From contig NZ_CP011479.1 of NCBI RefSeq assembly GCF_001011155.1, positions 1,878,501 through 1,942,500 on the forward strand: DNA of 64,000 nucleotides, in the 5' to 3' direction. Both the position numbers and the translations under genes were made by a program. Below are positions 37,400 to 45,240 of this stretch, in pieces. The DNA comes from Hoeflea sp. IMCC20628 (GTDB lineage: Bacteria > Pseudomonadota > Alphaproteobacteria > Rhizobiales > Rhizobiaceae). The notes beneath the pieces were generated by a model. It was not told the origin of the DNA and made no database searches. It saw only the letters and a list, made by a program, of their open reading frames with translations. Numbering within the stretch: the first letter of the stretch is position 1; each line of letters opens with the position of its first letter.

Positions 37400-37639
37400 T
37401 CATATCCTGTTGATCGCGTTCAAACTCAGGTGTTGGCGGCTAAAGCGCAAGTTGGGATATTGATCACAGCCAACGCTAACGCCTATTTCCTCGGCCACCT
37501 TGCGGGCTGTGCCCTTCTGCTGCTGCGGAGGCTTTTTGTACCCAATTTCAGGTGCAGCATTTTGCGTCACCTGATTTTCGACCTCGGCAGCTTCGATCAA
37601 TTCCGCGTACCGCCTGATATGCTGGTAAACTTGACAATC
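37400..37639 (-). pseudogene. Remnant of a ParB-like protein gene
   Basis: The minus strand reads EHDLDCQVYQHIRRYAELIE and then VTQNAAPEIGYKKPPQQQKG and TARKVAEEIGVS. This recalls the segment between the ParB nuclease-like fold and the helix-turn-helix of ParB/RepB-type proteins. It has no start, no upstream domain, and loses the pattern after the helix-turn-helix begins. The family assignment is by resemblance only. Confidence 0.35.
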
Positions 37640-37777
37640 TAGGTCATGTTCTGAATTGCGGATGTGGTTTGTTTAGAGGGGCGTCGGATGTGCGATCCGG
37701 GCCTGAGGAGATTTGACCCTTCCCCCCCGGCCCATACGCACCGGCGCTTGCCTTACAGGGTTGAATCAGCGAGACAC

Positions 37778-38068
37778 ATGCAGGGGCGAACGTTTGGAGA
37801 ACTATCGCCCGTGCAAGACCAGAACCAGCCTGTCATCCTATCGACCTTTGCCGACCTGCTACGGCACGGCTACAAGCTCTCCGGCTATTGTCCCGAGTGT
37901 GGGGTTCATCGAGACATTGACCTAACCCAATGCCCGCCAACGCGCCGATATGTCGGTGCTCGTCTCCGGTGCCGCGATTGTGGCACAACCGCTGCAATCA
38001 CCCTCAGTCAGATTAAGATTGGCAATGACAGCCATTCGCCCGCGTTGGATAAATGGCGATCAAGGTGA
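37778..38068 (+). CDS. Small zinc-ribbon-like hypothetical protein
   Basis: The product of about 96 residues (from ATG 37778) contains LSGYCPECGVHRDIDLTQCP, then RYVGARLRCRDCGTTAAITL. These two CxxC pairs are spaced like a zinc ribbon. It may bind nucleic acid or only be structural. The frame is open further upstream to 37664, but that part is Pro/His/Arg-rich and looks non-coding. Confidence 0.55.
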   Translation: MQGRTFGELSPVQDQNQPVILSTFADLLRHGYKLSGYCPECGVHRDIDLTQCPPTRRYVGARLRCRDCGTTAAITLSQIKIGNDSHSPALDKWRSR

Positions 38069-38413
38069 GGTTGTAGCGTTTGGCTTGAATTGTCACCTTG
38101 TTTGATCCCGCCACCTGCCAATGTAAGCTGGTCAATTGCGGCCCAAACCTGCCGTTCATGAACTTTGCGGCGAAAAGCCGCTTCGAACCCATAGCGGGTG
38201 TCATCTTTGGACACCAGAAGAAGACCAATGAGCTAGTGGGTGTATTCCGGCGGCAGTTGAATGGACCTGAAGCGCAAAGCGATCTTGAATTTCGGCTATG
38301 GGTTCCATGCGAACCGAGCTGTACGGTTGTAGTTCATTTTCGATACCGGTCTCTTGATTTCAAAACGGGCTGATGCAACCGTATCGGTTGCAACATGATG
38401 GCGAGGCGGCGCA
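38069..38413. other. Spacer with no supported gene
   Basis: Open frames on both strands overlap each other here (38098-38373 plus, 38008-38228 minus). None shows a recognisable pattern or a good ribosome-binding site. Remnants of a decayed gene are possible. Confidence 0.35.
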
Positions 38414-38609
38414 TTGGGAAATATTTCATATCAATCGACAAATCTGCACAACGTTCAAGCAGGAGAACTACGCGCCAAATTTAGCGCGGCGGGTGACCGA
38501 ATACTCCGGTATTACATAGATTTTCGTCACGTTGTTCTTGATCTGCATAAAGAGTTGAGCGCCCCTGAGATTTCGATCTTACAGAATAAGGTCGATACAC
38601 TGATGGCTC
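38414..38609 (+). pseudogene. 5' part of the Mrr-type endonuclease gene, cut by IS66
   Basis: Starting at TTG 38414, with GAGG seven bases upstream, the frame encodes 63 residues (ending APEISILQNKVDTL). It reaches the GATGGCTC target duplication in the same frame as the ATG of the gene at 39986. Removing the IS and one duplication joins it to that gene as one 566-residue frame (NKVDTLMAQWDKKYEAYLS). In the present sequence translation runs into the insertion and stops at 38656. Confidence 0.75.
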
Positions 38610-39984
38610 GTAATTACCCACCCCCTTGCCATGCACCACAATGTCTGAATCCATGATGATATGGATCGGACTGATTTGCAGCAGCTGAGCAAGGACGAAT
38701 TGATCGAGATGGTGCTTCGGCTCCAACGGCCTGCCAAGGATTCTCGGACGTCTTCCAAGCCGCCCTCTACGGACAAGAAAGAGAAACGCGTCAACTCACG
38801 ACCGGGTGGAGCCAAGCCCGGGCATGAACCCCACAATAGGGTGCTGGCGGATTTTGCCGACATGTTTCGCGATCATGAACCGACCGCCTGCAAGAGATGC
38901 GGCCATGCGTTTTCCGGTGATGATACGATGGTGCTGGCCGGGGCCTATGACGAGATCGATATTCCTGCGATCCGTCCTCATGTCACCCGGCATCGGCGTT
39001 TTTCCTGTCATTGCCCGCAATGCGGCACGACGACAAAAGCCACCGCACCTGCCGTGGCAACCGCAACGCCGTTCGGGCCAGGCATTCACGCGCTGGCGAT
39101 CTACCTCAAGAGTTTCCATGCATTGTCTTACGAACGCCTGAGCGGTGTGTTCATGGATATCTTCGGCCTCCATGCGAGCGAGGGCGCGATCATGAACATG
39201 TTTGCCCGCTCCCGTCCGAGCTTCCAGGCCACAGCACAGGCCGCCAAGGCCAGCCTTCGAGCCGCCCGCGTTGTCGCCAGCGACGAAACCGGTGTGCGTA
39301 TTGAGGGCACAAATGCCCAACACTGGGTTTTTCATTGCAAGGATGCCGTTGTCCACCAGCCCGATTACTCCCGTGCAGCACGGGTCGTTCACGAGACCAT
39401 GGGCGGCCATGTCCCCGAGGTATGGATATCTGATCGGTATTCAGCCCAGCAATCTCACGGCCATCGACATCAAACCTGCCTTGCACATTTGGCGCGTGAT
39501 ACAGCCTTTGCGCTGGAACATGGCGAGGATGATCTCCCTCTTCGCTTCCAGCTTTGGTTTGGCCGTGTGTTTGATTTCGCCAGAGCCATAAGCACATTCG
39601 CTGCGTCTACCGTCGCAAGCAAGAAGCGCAAATTCGATAAACAGCTTGCCGGGCTTCTATGCGCCCCGACTTCATGCGACCTGGCCCAAAAGCTCCAGGC
39701 CAAGATCGGGCGGGCCCGCGATCAGCTGCTGACGTTTTGCGACTATCCCGGAGAAGTCGATGTCACCAACAACACATCTGAGCGAAAGCTCCGTCCATGG
39801 GTCATTCAGCGAAAGGTGACAAACGGATATCGCGCCATGTGGGCCGCCCAAGCCGAAGCGAACATACGCACGACAGTCGATACCGCACGCCTCAAAGGCG
39901 CAAACCCCTTCCAGGTCATCGCATCCGTCCTGGCATAGGCCGGTAGAAGAACCGGAAATCACGAATTCAGGGGTGGGTAATTAC
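38610..39984 (+). mobile_element. IS66-family insertion sequence, copy 1 (1375 bp)
   Basis: The element has perfect 15-bp inverted ends (GTAATTACCCACCCC) and an 8-bp target duplication GATGGCTC (38602-38609 and 39985-39992). Both the GTAA terminus and the 8-bp duplication are typical of IS66. It carries only the transposase, without tnpA/tnpB, as in the ISBst12 subgroup. A near-identical second copy lies at 47765-49139. Confidence 0.93.
38661..39938 (+). CDS. IS66-family transposase, copy 1
   Basis: The 425-residue transposase has an N-terminal helical and zinc-finger part (SSKPPSTDKKEKRVNSRPGG, then CKRCGHAF and CHCPQCG), a central DDE domain (VVASDETGVRIEG for the first Asp, VWISDRYSAQQSHGHRHQTC for the second) and the C-terminal NNTSERKLRPWVIQRKVTNG with the Glu. 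The frame is intact, so it may be active. It differs from copy 2 at three residues (CHCP for CHCS, and AEANI for AEADV). Confidence 0.93.
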   Translation: MDRTDLQQLSKDELIEMVLRLQRPAKDSRTSSKPPSTDKKEKRVNSRPGGAKPGHEPHNRVLADFADMFRDHEPTACKRCGHAFSGDDTMVLAGAYDEIDIPAIRPHVTRHRRFSCHCPQCGTTTKATAPAVATATPFGPGIHALAIYLKSFHALSYERLSGVFMDIFGLHASEGAIMNMFARSRPSFQATAQAAKASLRAARVVASDETGVRIEGTNAQHWVFHCKDAVVHQPDYSRAARVVHETMGGHVPEVWISDRYSAQQSHGHRHQTCLAHLARDTAFALEHGEDDLPLRFQLWFGRVFDFARAISTFAASTVASKKRKFDKQLAGLLCAPTSCDLAQKLQAKIGRARDQLLTFCDYPGEVDVTNNTSERKLRPWVIQRKVTNGYRAMWAAQAEANIRTTVDTARLKGANPFQVIASVLA

Positions 39985-39985
39985 G

Positions 39986-41497
39986 ATGGCTCAGTGGGAC
40001 AAAAAGTACGAAGCGTATCTAAGCAAGGAAGAGGCGGCATCGGGCAAGGAACTTGCTGATCAAATGAGTACGAATGCGGAGTTCCGGCGTGATCGGTTGG
40101 AAAATACATTGCGCCAGACGCTTTCAGTTGACGACACGGTTGATTGGAACATTCTAAAAGACAACTCCAAGTTTGAGCGCGAGAAGTATCCGAGGCAGCC
40201 CAAAGAAGAAAGGGTTACGCTGACCCCGCCACCACCTCTCAAAATCAGTTTCTTTCAGGTTCTTTTTGGGCAACGTGGAAAACTACAAGCGCAGTACGAT
40301 GCTCAAGTTGCCAATTACGCTCGCGAAGTAGAGCGGGTGAAATCAGCGAATGCGAAAACACATGCCGAATGGGTCGCAGCGCGTGACCAATGGAACGCCG
40401 ATCAGGATGAGAAAGCCCGCATTTTTGCTGAGGTACAAGAAGCCGAGAACGGAAAGGTCGATGCGCTCAAGTCCGCTTGGCAAAACGGTCAACCCGAAGC
40501 CGTTGAGGAACATGCTTCTATTGTTCTTGAAGCCTCTGATCACGATGAAGCGGTGCCGAAGCAATGGGAAATTCAGTACAACCCGGAAACCAAGCTACTT
40601 GTTGTCGAGTACATGCTTCCTGCGCCTGAGGATTTGCCGATAACGAAATCGGTGCGGTACGTGTCGTCAACGGGAGAGTTGAATGAAACAAACATAAGCG
40701 AACGTGATCGCAAGGCGCTTTACGACAATCTCTGCTATCAGATTTGCCTGAGAACGATCCATGAATTGCTCGAAGCTGATAGCTCTGGCAACATTGAAAA
40801 CATCGCATTCAACGGTTGGGCCGATACCATTGATCGTGCGACTGGTCAGCAAGTCACTGCTACTATCCTTTCAGTCATGACAAACAAAGGTGAGTTCCTG
40901 CAAATCAACCTTGGGCAGGTGGACCCCAGGGCTTGCTTCAAATCCTTGAAAGGCGTCTCAGCGGCTTCGCTTGTTGGGCTGACGCCGATTGCGCCAGTCA
41001 TCGAACTTGAGAAAACGGACAAACGATTCGTGGAGGCGAGAGCCTCCCAGGTCGCTACCGATGGAACGACGAATTTGGCGGCAATGGACTGGGAGGAATT
41101 TGAGCATCTTGTCAGGGAACTCTTCGAGAAAGAATTTGCTTCAAGAGGTGGTGAGGTGAAAGTCACCCGGTCAAGCAGCGATGGCGGCGTTGACGCGGTT
41201 GCCTTCGATCCTGATCCAATCACCGGGGGCAAGATCGTCATTCAAGCCAAACGGTACACCCGCACTGTCGGGGTCGCTGCTGTACGCGATCTATTTGGAA
41301 CAACTATGAATGAGGGAGCGAGTAAGGGCATTCTTGTAACGACGGCTGACTACGGGCCTGATGCATACAAATTCGCATCCGATAAGCCGATCACTCTGAT
41401 GACCGGTTCCCATCTTCTGCATCTTTTGGAGAAACACGGTTTCAAGGCCAAGATCGACATCAAGGCGGCAAGGGCTGAAATGGGAATGGGTTCATAG
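39986..41497 (+). CDS. Mrr-type restriction endonuclease-like protein (gene interrupted upstream)
   Basis: The present frame encodes 503 residues. Its C-terminal 130 residues are an Mrr-like nuclease domain: AMDWEEFEHLVRELFEKEF, then SSDGGVDAVAFDPDP and KIVIQAKRY, the catalytic D...Q-x-K arrangement. The N-terminal part has a charged helical region (residues 85-165, probably coiled coil) and a beta-rich middle (KQWEIQYNPETKLLVVEYMLP). Mrr-type enzymes cut modified or foreign DNA. The ATG lies in the IS66 target duplication, so the first 63 residues of the ancestral protein are cut off upstream. Whether the shortened form is made is unclear, as there is no good ribosome-binding site in the IS end. 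Confidence 0.8.
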   Translation: MAQWDKKYEAYLSKEEAASGKELADQMSTNAEFRRDRLENTLRQTLSVDDTVDWNILKDNSKFEREKYPRQPKEERVTLTPPPPLKISFFQVLFGQRGKLQAQYDAQVANYAREVERVKSANAKTHAEWVAARDQWNADQDEKARIFAEVQEAENGKVDALKSAWQNGQPEAVEEHASIVLEASDHDEAVPKQWEIQYNPETKLLVVEYMLPAPEDLPITKSVRYVSSTGELNETNISERDRKALYDNLCYQICLRTIHELLEADSSGNIENIAFNGWADTIDRATGQQVTATILSVMTNKGEFLQINLGQVDPRACFKSLKGVSAASLVGLTPIAPVIELEKTDKRFVEARASQVATDGTTNLAAMDWEEFEHLVRELFEKEFASRGGEVKVTRSSSDGGVDAVAFDPDPITGGKIVIQAKRYTRTVGVAAVRDLFGTTMNEGASKGILVTTADYGPDAYKFASDKPITLMTGSHLLHLLEKHGFKAKIDIKAARAEMGMGS

Positions 41498-41589
41498 CCC
41501 AAGACTCAACGAAACTGGCAACTGTCTAGGTTTGTCACTGGAAGTCGAAAGAAATTGATTAAGCAACTCAGGCGCGCGGAGAAAGTTAA

Positions 41590-41991
41590 TTGACCGTATC
41601 ATTAGAAGTTTCCCAGATAATACGATCTAAAGCAGCGACAGAATGGCCTGACGACTTTGAGATGCAGCGCCACGTTATTGAAGAGCAGACCGAAGCTGCC
41701 GAGAAAATGTTTCTTTATCAGCAGAATTTGGACACGACAAACAAGATTGTTGACACCTGTTTGCGCAAGTCTCTTTCGGAGTGGCCCGATGACTTTTCGA
41801 TGCAATTACATGTCCTTGAGGGACAGATTGATGCTGCTACAAATTTTTTTGGTTATGAGAACCCAAAGGTAAATCCTGAGGTTCTTGAAGGTATCAAGAC
41901 CAAGGCGTTTTCGGAGTGGCCTGATGACTATGAGATGATGTTGCACGTCTTGATTGAACAGGTTGCTGCTTGGGAACAGTTGTACGGCTGA
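41590..41991 (+). CDS. Hypothetical protein with three EWPDD repeats
   Basis: The 133-residue protein consists of three copies of a unit of about 45 residues. The cores are EWPDDFEMQRHVIEEQTEAA, EWPDDFSMQLHVLEGQIDAA and EWPDDYEMMLHVLIEQVAAW. Each unit is predicted to be helical, with an invariant EWPDD and a conserved M-x-x-H-V-x-x-x-Q. TTG 41590 has a GGAGAAAG site upstream. It follows the Mrr-type gene by 92 bp on the same strand. Similar short W-P-D-D-[YF]-x-M-Q motifs occur in other bacterial proteins, but I know no function. Confidence 0.7.
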   Translation: MTVSLEVSQIIRSKAATEWPDDFEMQRHVIEEQTEAAEKMFLYQQNLDTTNKIVDTCLRKSLSEWPDDFSMQLHVLEGQIDAATNFFGYENPKVNPEVLEGIKTKAFSEWPDDYEMMLHVLIEQVAAWEQLYG

Positions 41992-42232
41992 AGGCCATAT
42001 GCCTACCCAAGCTGGACTGATGACTTTCAAGCAAGCTTTCCAACCTTCTCAACCAAGCTCTGCACCCGCAATTACTAGCTAGGCTGACCTTCGTTCAGAC
42101 CGCAGCGAAAGTCCGCTCCGCGCAAACCGGCACTGATGCACACATCTCGGACGTAGTTGGTCAATTGTTGAATGTGGAGAGGGCAGTCCCGCTCAGCAAC
42201 CATTCAACTTTTATCAGTGAAAACCTTTTTTG

Positions 42233-42643
42233 TTACGGTTTAGCTTTGTAAAGGGGGGCGGTCGGATGAGCAGCGAATGGGTCCAGACTTTTGACGGTCC
42301 CCCCCGTGGCTACAATCCGGGTCCACCCGTCTCGCGTAGTGCCAAGCACAAGCTGCCTATCGGTGCCGTTGCGTTCGTTTGTTCGTTCCCATGAAGACTT
42401 TGCCCCATGGTGCTCTGCACATAGGCTTTGGAGATTGTCAGGGTCGCGCTGCAAAGAGCGGTCGCCGCGTGGCCGCGTGATGTGGTCAACCTGTTCCGCA
42501 ACTCGGACTTCGCCGAGCGCCTGGCAGAACCTGCACAATGGTTCGCGCCTTATCTGGCGTGGCCTTAGACGTTCCCGCCATTCGCGCGACTGGATAAATC
42601 GCCGGTCGGGATCGTCTGCCCTGTAGCGGTCGGCATAAGTCAT
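42233..42643 (-). CDS. HNH endonuclease, phage type
   Basis: The 136-residue protein has CRFCQALGEVRVAEQVDHITRPRGD, then NLQSLCAEHHGAKSSWE. These are the HNH fold with two zinc Cys pairs (CxxC and CxxxH type) and the catalytic DH. Small HNH proteins of this kind are encoded beside terminase genes in many tailed phages and act with packaging. Here it is the last gene of the leftward string, with no terminase next to it. It overlaps the upstream gene by 4 bp. Confidence 0.85.
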   Translation of the reverse strand: MTYADRYRADDPDRRFIQSREWRERLRPRQIRREPLCRFCQALGEVRVAEQVDHITRPRGDRSLQRDPDNLQSLCAEHHGAKSSWERTNERNGTDRQLVLGTTRDGWTRIVATGGTVKSLDPFAAHPTAPLYKAKP

Positions 42644-42879
42644 TGAGGCACACCCGCTGCCAAGTCTTCAAGGTGCTTATCGAGCATCCCCCGCAACCGT
42701 GTCAGATCGGCCACCGCCTCGGATGCGCCCGACTCCGCGCGGATGGCTTCGAATGCGGTCCATGCCAGCATCCGGTGAGGTGCTGCGCCGGTATATCCAA
42801 GGTCGCGAAGATCAAGCACCGCAAGGTCAATGATGTCGTGCGCGTGTTCGCTGCGCTCTTGGTCTGGAGTGGCGGTCAT
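42640..42879 (-). CDS. Small hypothetical protein
   Basis: The 79-residue, acidic and mostly helical protein (HDIIDLAVLDLRDLGYTG, then ADLTRLRGMLDKHLEDLAAG) has no family I recognise. Its 4-bp overlap with the HNH gene and 69-bp spacing from the upstream gene place it in the same transcript. Confidence 0.6.
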   Translation of the reverse strand: MTATPDQERSEHAHDIIDLAVLDLRDLGYTGAAPHRMLAWTAFEAIRAESGASEAVADLTRLRGMLDKHLEDLAAGVPQ

Positions 42880-42948
42880 TTCGTTTTCCTTGAATTGGTG
42901 CGGAGCGCCCGGCGAGCATCGGACGCCCCGCTTGTTGCCGTGCGACTC

Positions 42949-43128
42949 TCAGCGCCCAGCATGTTCTTCCCACCTCTTGCCCTCATCGGATTTCAGCCAA
43001 TCGGCCATCGTACGCTTGCAAAGCTCTATGGCCTCGTGCGCATCACATCCCGCAAGCACGGCCAAATCACCGGTTGCCTGCACCTTAGCGATTAGATCCG
43101 CTGGCAACTTCACGCGCCGTTCATCCAT
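42949..43128 (-). CDS. Very small hypothetical protein (59 aa)
   Basis: Reading leftward from ATG 43128 gives MDERRVKLPADLIAKVQATG, then AIELCKRTMADWLKSDEGKR and a TGA at 42951-42949. The short helical protein resembles the small ribbon-helix-helix-like proteins of phages (RRVKLPADLIAKV at the start), but this is a weak likeness. It overlaps the next upstream gene by eight bases, which supports it as a real coupled gene. Confidence 0.55.
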   Translation of the reverse strand: MDERRVKLPADLIAKVQATGDLAVLAGCDAHEAIELCKRTMADWLKSDEGKRWEEHAGR

Positions 43129-43426
43129 GGTGCGGCCTCGTCTTCGCCCTTACTCGCTTGCGCGGCTTCTCGTTTCTTGTTTCAAGCGCCTTGATCCGAT
43201 CCTCTAACCCGTCGATCAAACCACTGTTCAAAACACCATAACCCGCAAGCTGGAGCATTAAGATATTGGCGACTTGGCGAACGTCACGCGGTGCCGGTAG
43301 CGCCTTGATGTCAGCGTCCACTTTTTTGGCAACGTCCAGCCAACCGGCCAACCTTTGTTCGCGCGTCTTGCGCCCGGATGTGGTCATAAGCGCATTCTCG
43401 TTTGTCTTGCGGATAGTGGTCACCAT
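43121..43426 (-). CDS. Hypothetical protein downstream of capsid gene
   Basis: The 101-residue protein is basic and helical (TTSGRKTREQRLAGWLDVAK, LILMLQLAGYG-like core, KPRKRVRAKTRPHHG tail). Its position directly after the capsid gene, overlapping it by seven bases, suggests a morphogenesis or packaging role, but I recognise no family. ATG 43426 has CAGG upstream. Confidence 0.55.
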   Translation of the reverse strand: MVTTIRKTNENALMTTSGRKTREQRLAGWLDVAKKVDADIKALPAPRDVRQVANILMLQLAGYGVLNSGLIDGLEDRIKALETRNEKPRKRVRAKTRPHHG

Positions 43427-44505
43427 GTCAGACCTGACACCCATGCAACGGCATTCGCGCGGCGCGGTGCAAAGGCAACATCGCCAATGAGCCGGAAAGC
43501 CAGCGCCGATGTTTGGTAATAGGACCGGACCGGGTCAGCGGTCGTCGGATCGTCTGAGACAATTTCCGCAGGTTCATCGGATTCGTGGAGCGTAGCGTAT
43601 TCGGACACATCAACTTCAAAATCGTCGCCGACTCCATGCGCCCATGACAGCGGATCAATTGCGATCATGTCGCCATCCGCGACGGCCAATGAAGGCAGGA
43701 AAATGTTTTCCCGGTTGATGTCCGGAGCCTTGATGCGAATACGCGCGGCCCGCTTTGGTGACACCACAAAAACGACGCTGCCGGAACCGGACGGTGCAAC
43801 AACATCTGTCAGCGCGATAAGGTCGGATTCCAGCGCCTCACGGTCACCCCCGGCATAACCGGCGAGTGCATCCAGCCCGGCGAGCATTCCGGCATGTGTC
43901 TTACTGTCAGCCCCATCGGCGCTGAAAAATGCCCCGTCGAGAGTTGCGGCTGCATCTTCGCGCATGAGTGTGCGAATAACTGTATCGCCGCCCGCGCGTT
44001 TAGCAACGTCGCGGCTTATTCCGACAATGAAGCCAAATTTCTTTGGAGTAAGCAAACAATCATCGGACAGCGTATAAGCCCGTGCCGGGATCGGATCGCT
44101 TTCGCCGACCCAACTGACCTCGGTCGATGGCGCACCTTCTCGCGTTGGAAGCTTCAGAGTAGCGGCCCGGTTCAGCGGGACATTCAATCCGCTTCCCATG
44201 ATGCGCGCCGCCGCCGACAGCGGTGCCAGCCCTGCCAGGAATTCGCCGAAAAGGTTCTGTGATAATTCCGCCGCATAGCCGGAACCGCTAACCATTCCAA
44301 CCGGAGCCGCGCCCCGGTCAATGATGGCATTGACGGTCTTGTCATCGGCAAATACGGCCTTGGAAATATCCGTGCGCCGGTTGCGGTCGGGACTGATTGC
44401 CCCGCGCGACAATGCGAAAAGCGCCTTCTCGATGTTAGTCGAACGCGGTTGCCGGTCTGGCAGTGATATAAGAGCTTTCAAGTTTTTTGTCTCCGATTTT
44501 ATCAT
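43420..44505 (-). CDS. HK97-fold phage major capsid protein
   Basis: The 361-residue protein has the HK97-type pattern. A charged N-terminal region is followed by GMVSGSGYAAELSQNLFGEFLAGLAPLSAAARIMG, LPTREGAPSTEVSWVGESDPIPARAYTLSD (P-domain and spine helix region), FGFIVGISRDVAKRAGGDTVIRTLMREDAAATLDGAFFSADG and AFRLIGDVAFAPRRANAVAWVSGLTW at the C-terminus. No scaffold or protease gene is beside it. The start may be ATG 44505, or a TTG at 44481 that has GGAG upstream. Confidence 0.8.
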   Translation of the reverse strand: MIKSETKNLKALISLPDRQPRSTNIEKALFALSRGAISPDRNRRTDISKAVFADDKTVNAIIDRGAAPVGMVSGSGYAAELSQNLFGEFLAGLAPLSAAARIMGSGLNVPLNRAATLKLPTREGAPSTEVSWVGESDPIPARAYTLSDDCLLTPKKFGFIVGISRDVAKRAGGDTVIRTLMREDAAATLDGAFFSADGADSKTHAGMLAGLDALAGYAGGDREALESDLIALTDVVAPSGSGSVVFVVSPKRAARIRIKAPDINRENIFLPSLAVADGDMIAIDPLSWAHGVGDDFEVDVSEYATLHESDEPAEIVSDDPTTADPVRSYYQTSALAFRLIGDVAFAPRRANAVAWVSGLTW

Positions 44506-44527
44506 GAGACGATTTTAGCCGATTGCG

Positions 44528-44746
44528 TCACGTCTCGATGTCGCGCGCGACACCTATCTGGAGCCTTTCGACCAGCTTGCGCGTTGCTTCTGATAGCGCT
44601 TTTGAATCATCGGCTAGGTTCGGATCAATGGTGCCCGCCGCTTCTGTCTTGAGCGCCAAATCAACCTCATCAGTCCAAAAGCTTATGAAGACCATCCCGG
44701 CCCGTTTCTTTTCGCGTTCACGCTTCTTGCGAGTTGCCCCTGTCAT
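44528..44746 (-). CDS. Small basic hypothetical protein
   Basis: The 72-residue protein begins MTGATRKKREREKKRAGMVF and continues ISFWTDEVDLALKTEAAGTI and EATRKLVERLQIG. The pattern recalls small ribbon-helix-helix-type DNA-binding proteins, without certainty. Its ATG overlapped the stop of an upstream small gene (ATGA) before the IS3 insertion split that gene. Confidence 0.55.
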   Translation of the reverse strand: MTGATRKKREREKKRAGMVFISFWTDEVDLALKTEAAGTIDPNLADDSKALSEATRKLVERLQIGVARDIET

Positions 44747-44865
44747 GCCCCTGCACCCCGCCTGTCTCGACTTGTGAGATTGTCTGACGTCAGCGCCCGT
44801 GGGACAGATTTGAGGATTTGAACAACGGAGGATTTCTGGTTCATCTTACCGATTGGGAGATCGAG

Positions 44866-45240
44866 ATGAGACAGAAGCCTGAAACATCGAAGAACGCAGC
44901 TGACAAGCTGGTCAAGAACATCCGCCGCAAGACCCGCCAGACCTATTCAGCGGAGGAAAAAATCCGTATCGTTTTGGCGGGTTTGCGTGGAGAGGAAAGC
45001 ATCTCGGTGCTGTGCCGCCGCGAAGGTATCGCCGAAAGCCTGTATTACAGCTGGTCGAAGGAGTTCCTGGAAGCAGGCAAGCGCCGGCTCTCGGGTGACA
45101 CAGCACGGCAAGCGACGTCGCCGGAAGTAAAGGACCTTCGCTCTGAAGCCTTGGCGTTGAAGGAATGCGTCGCCGATCTGACCCTGGAGAACCGCCTGCT
45201 CAAAAAAAGCATGACAGGTGCTGGGGAGGACGAGGCATGA
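44866..45240 (+). CDS. IS3-family transposase OrfA
   Basis: The 124-residue protein has the IS3 helix-turn-helix (TYSAEEKIRIVLAGLRGEES, then VLCRREGIAESLYYSWSKEF) and a C-terminal leucine-zipper-like helix (LTLENRLLKKSM). GGGAGA lies before ATG 44866. Alone it binds the IS ends and represses; fused to OrfB by frameshift it forms the transposase. Confidence 0.93.
   Translation: MRQKPETSKNAADKLVKNIRRKTRQTYSAEEKIRIVLAGLRGEESISVLCRREGIAESLYYSWSKEFLEAGKRRLSGDTARQATSPEVKDLRSEALALKECVADLTLENRLLKKSMTGAGEDEA
45202..45209 (+). promoter_or_regulatory. Putative -1 programmed frameshift site
   Basis: The run AAAAAAAG near the end of orfA lies in the frame CTC-AAA-AAA-AGC. The orfB frame is at -1 relative to orfA, and its open reading extends upstream through this run (from 45165). 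This is the classic slippery arrangement for the OrfAB fusion in IS3. Confidence 0.75.

Noticed and set aside
37373-37642. Plus-strand frame of 89 codons after the coupled pair.
   Set aside because: It is opposite the better ParB-like fragment and has no ribosome-binding site.
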